From Nitratidesulfovibrio sp. (GTDB taxonomy: Bacteria > Desulfobacterota > Desulfovibrionia > Desulfovibrionales > Desulfovibrionaceae): 64,000 bases of DNA. The first letter of the stretch is position 1. Each line of letters opens with the position of its first letter. The notes beneath the pieces were generated by a model. That model worked only from the letters and a program-made list of their open reading frames with translations. It ran no database searches and was not told where the DNA came from. Both the position numbers and the translations under genes were made by a program. Shown here piece by piece: positions 61,637 through 64,000 of this stretch. Where the stretch lies: the NCBI RefSeq assembly GCF_040373385.1, contig NZ_JBDXXH010000002.1, positions 124,001-188,000 on the forward strand, read 5' to 3'.

Positions 61637-63712
61637 GTGTCCAGAACCGTCCCCCTCGAACGGCAGAGGAACATCGGGATCATGGCCCACATTGACGCGG
61701 GCAAGACCACGACCACCGAGCGCATCCTCTATTACACCGGCGTTTCCCACAAGATCGGCGAAGTCCATGATGGCGCGGCCACCATGGACTGGATGGAGCA
61801 GGAACAGGAACGCGGCATCACCATCACTTCCGCTGCCACCACGTGCAGCTGGAAAGATTACAGCATCAACATCATCGACACGCCCGGCCACGTCGACTTC
61901 ACCATCGAAGTCGAACGTTCGCTGCGCGTGCTTGACGGTGCCGTGGCCGTGTTCGACGCCGTTGCCGGCGTCGAGCCGCAGTCGGAAACGGTGTGGCGCC
62001 AGGCCAACCGTTACGGCGTTCCGCGCATCTGCTTCGTCAACAAGATGGACCGCATAGGCGCCAACTTCTTCCGTTGCGTCGACATGATGGTCGAACGCCT
62101 GGGCGCGAAGCCCATTCCCATCCAGTTGCCCATCGGCAGCGAAGACAAGTTCGAAGGCGTGGTCGACCTCATCCGCGGCAAGGCCATCAAGTTCGACAAG
62201 TCCAGCAAGGGCGTGGAGTTCACGGAAGAAGACGTGCCCGCCGACATGATGGACATGTACGAAGAAAAGCGCCTTGCCATGGTGGAAGCCGTGGCCGAGG
62301 AGGACGAAGCCCTGCTCGAGAAGTACCTGGGCGGCGAAGAGCTGACCGAGGAAGAAATCATCTCGTGCGTGCGCAAGGCCACCATTGCCCGCAACATCGT
62401 TCCGGTGTTCTGCGGCTCTGCCTTCCGCAACATGGGCGTGCAGCCGCTGCTTGACGCGGTGGTCGACTTCCTGCCCTCGCCGCTGGACATCGAACAGATG
62501 AAGGGCATGAACCCGGACAAAGAAGGGGAAGTCATCGTTTGCAATTGCAACGACAAGGAACCTCTGGCCGGTCTGGTGTTCAAGCTGTTCTCCGACCCGT
62601 ACATCGGTCACCTGTCCTTCTTCCGCATCTACTCCGGTTTCATCGAGTCCGGCATGACCGTGCTGAACTCGACCACCGGCAAGAAGGAACGCGTCGGCCG
62701 CCTGCTGCGCATGCACGCCAACAAGCGTGAAGAGATCAAGTGGGCGGGCGCTGGCGACATCGTGGCCGTGGTTGGCCTGAAGCTGGCCTCCACCGGTGAT
62801 ACCATGTGCGACGAAAAGCGCCCCGTGGTGCTCGAATCGCTGGATATCCCCGAGCCGGTCATCGAAGTGGCCATCGAACCCAAGACCAAGGCCGACCGCG
62901 ATGCGCTGTCCGCCGCCCTCGCCAAGCTGGCCAAGGAAGATCCGTCGTTCCGCGTGAAGGGCGACGAGGAAACCGGCCAGACCCTGATCGCGGGCATGGG
63001 CGAACTGCACCTCGAGATCATCGTCGACCGCCTGACCCGCGAGTTCAGCGTCAACGCCAACGTGGGCAAGCCCCAGGTTGCGTACCGCGAAACCATCACC
63101 GCTCCGTCCAAGTCGGACATGAAGCACGTGAAGCAGTCGGGCGGTCGTGGCCAGTACGGCCACGCCGTCATCGAGATCGCGCCGAACCCGGGCAAGGGCT
63201 ACGAGTTCGTCAACGCGATCTCCGGTGGCGTCATCCCCAAGGAATACATCTCCCCGGTGGACAAGGGCATCCAGGACGCCATGAAGAGTGGCGTGCTGGC
63301 CGGGTTCCCCACCGTGGACATCAAGGTTACCCTGGTGTTCGGTTCGTACCACGACGTCGACTCTTCGGAGCAGGCGTTCTACGTGACCGGCTCCATGGCC
63401 ATCAAGGACGCCATCCACAAGGCCTCGCCGGTTCTGCTCGAACCGATCATGGACGTGGAAGTGGTGACCCCCGACGAATACCTCGGCGACGTCATGGGCG
63501 ACCTGAACGGCCGCCGCGGTCGCGTGCAGAACATGGAAGCCCGCGTGGGCTCCCAGGCCGTGCGCGCCCAGGTGCCGCTGTCCGAGATGTTCGGCTACGC
63601 CACCGACCTGCGTTCCAAGACGCAGGGCCGCGCCACCTTCTCCATGCAGTTCCATCACTACGAGCGGGTTCCGGCCCAGCTCGCCGAAGAAGTGATCAAG
63701 AAGAAGGGCTAG
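61637..63712 (+). CDS. fusA: Elongation factor G
   Basis: A 691-residue translocation GTPase. GTP-binding motifs: G1 [11 protein letters not shown]2 with [11 protein letters not shown]3 DTPGHVDF, G4 NKMD; domains II-V follow at usual spacing, with the domain IV loop [13 protein letters not shown]. The start is GTG with CCGGAG upstream. It lies 18 bp behind rpsG, and a very strong terminator follows. By overall length and motifs it looks like the main, canonical EF-G rather than the EF-G2 paralogue. Confidence 0.98.
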   Translation: MSRTVPLERQRNIGIMAHIDAGKTTTTERILYYTGVSHKIGEVHDGAATMDWMEQEQERGITITSAATTCSWKDYSINIIDTPGHVDFTIEVERSLRVLDGAVAVFDAVAGVEPQSETVWRQANRYGVPRICFVNKMDRIGANFFRCVDMMVERLGAKPIPIQLPIGSEDKFEGVVDLIRGKAIKFDKSSKGVEFTEEDVPADMMDMYEEKRLAMVEAVAEEDEALLEKYLGGEELTEEEIISCVRKATIARNIVPVFCGSAFRNMGVQPLLDAVVDFLPSPLDIEQMKGMNPDKEGEVIVCNCNDKEPLAGLVFKLFSDPYIGHLSFFRIYSGFIESGMTVLNSTTGKKERVGRLLRMHANKREEIKWAGAGDIVAVVGLKLASTGDTMCDEKRPVVLESLDIPEPVIEVAIEPKTKADRDALSAALAKLAKEDPSFRVKGDEETGQTLIAGMGELHLEIIVDRLTREFSVNANVGKPQVAYRETITAPSKSDMKHVKQSGGRGQYGHAVIEIAPNPGKGYEFVNAISGGVIPKEYISPVDKGIQDAMKSGVLAGFPTVDIKVTLVFGSYHDVDSSEQAFYVTGSMAIKDAIHKASPVLLEPIMDVEVVTPDEYLGDVMGDLNGRRGRVQNMEARVGSQAVRAQVPLSEMFGYATDLRSKTQGRATFSMQFHHYERVPAQLAEEVIKKKG

Positions 63713-63765
63713 CCCTTCCTCTCGTGGAGAGAGCGGAGCCATCGGTAAAGGACTCCGTAGAAAGC

Positions 63766-63800
63766 AGAGCCCCGGGCAAAAACCCGGGGCTCTTTTTTTT
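63766..63800 (+). terminator. Terminator of the str operon
   Basis: A perfect 11-bp stem AGAGCCCCGGG / CCCGGGGCTCT with a 6-nt loop and eight T. The final 200 bases after it hold only TTGACA at 63958-63963, perhaps the -35 of the next operon outside the window. Confidence 0.97.
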
Positions 63801-64000
63801 CGAAAATTCTTGACGGGGATGGCTGGGTGGGGTAATCAATCCACTCGCGCCGGTTCTCCGGTGCGAAAAACGTGATCCCCGAAGCTTCGGGGGCCCCTGT
63901 AACGGCAGGGGAAGGGCAGGTCGAGCCTGTCCTGATGCGTTTGGCGCAAGCCAAGCTTTGACAATTGCAGGCGTTACCGAATGCCGCAATTATGTCATGC

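Overview
The window looks like chromosome of a GC-rich sulfate-reducing deltaproteobacterium of the Desulfovibrio/Nitratidesulfovibrio type. It carries sat (sulfate adenylyltransferase) with a Rex-like operator, a complete dsrMKJOP operon behind an RsbRD-type gene, a selenocysteine tRNA, and typical housekeeping blocks: argFGH, ftsH-folP-cdaA-cdaR-glmM-galU-priA and rpsL-rpsG-fusA. Genus is an inference from gene content and remembered protein similarity; no database was searched.

The left third (about 2.7-25.3 kb) is accessory. The best-supported content is a compact iron-only (Anf-type) nitrogenase locus. On the plus strand lie nifV (homocitrate synthase), a sigma54 activator of the AnfA/VnfA/NifA type, and a nifB carrying a NifX-like C-terminal domain. 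On the minus strand lies anfH-nifI1-nifI2-anfD-anfG-anfK. Both nifV and anfH are preceded by a near-consensus sigma54 -24/-12 promoter, and about 170 bp further upstream by a GTAC-N6-GTAC site, so the two transcription units look like one regulon of the encoded activator. Between the two arms sit a chemotaxis receptor, a solute-binding protein, a degraded second nifB 3' end, two AT-richer orphan genes and a gamma-glutamylcyclotransferase-like gene.

From 19.2 to 25.1 kb a three-gene overlapping operon ends next to the 3' end of a tRNA-Thr gene. It encodes a C5-cytosine methyltransferase, a 1011-residue protein with two GHKL ATPase modules, and a receiver-like protein with a DnaJ-type zinc-finger array. 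No nuclease or integrase is visible. This is the best candidate for an undescribed conflict or epigenetic system in the window.

The remainder is mostly core genome: arginine synthesis (28-32 kb), an RRM RNA-binding protein, ftsH through priA (35-45 kb), two-component genes and a FadL-type porin (45-49.4 kb), the dsr operon read leftwards (55.5-50 kb), a VKOR-thioredoxin fusion and a YgjP-type metallopeptidase, sat, and the str operon at the right edge. A roughly 130-147 bp palindromic element occurs twice (anfG/anfK gap and glmM/galU gap), each time abutting the upstream stop codon, with different but still complementary outer arms.
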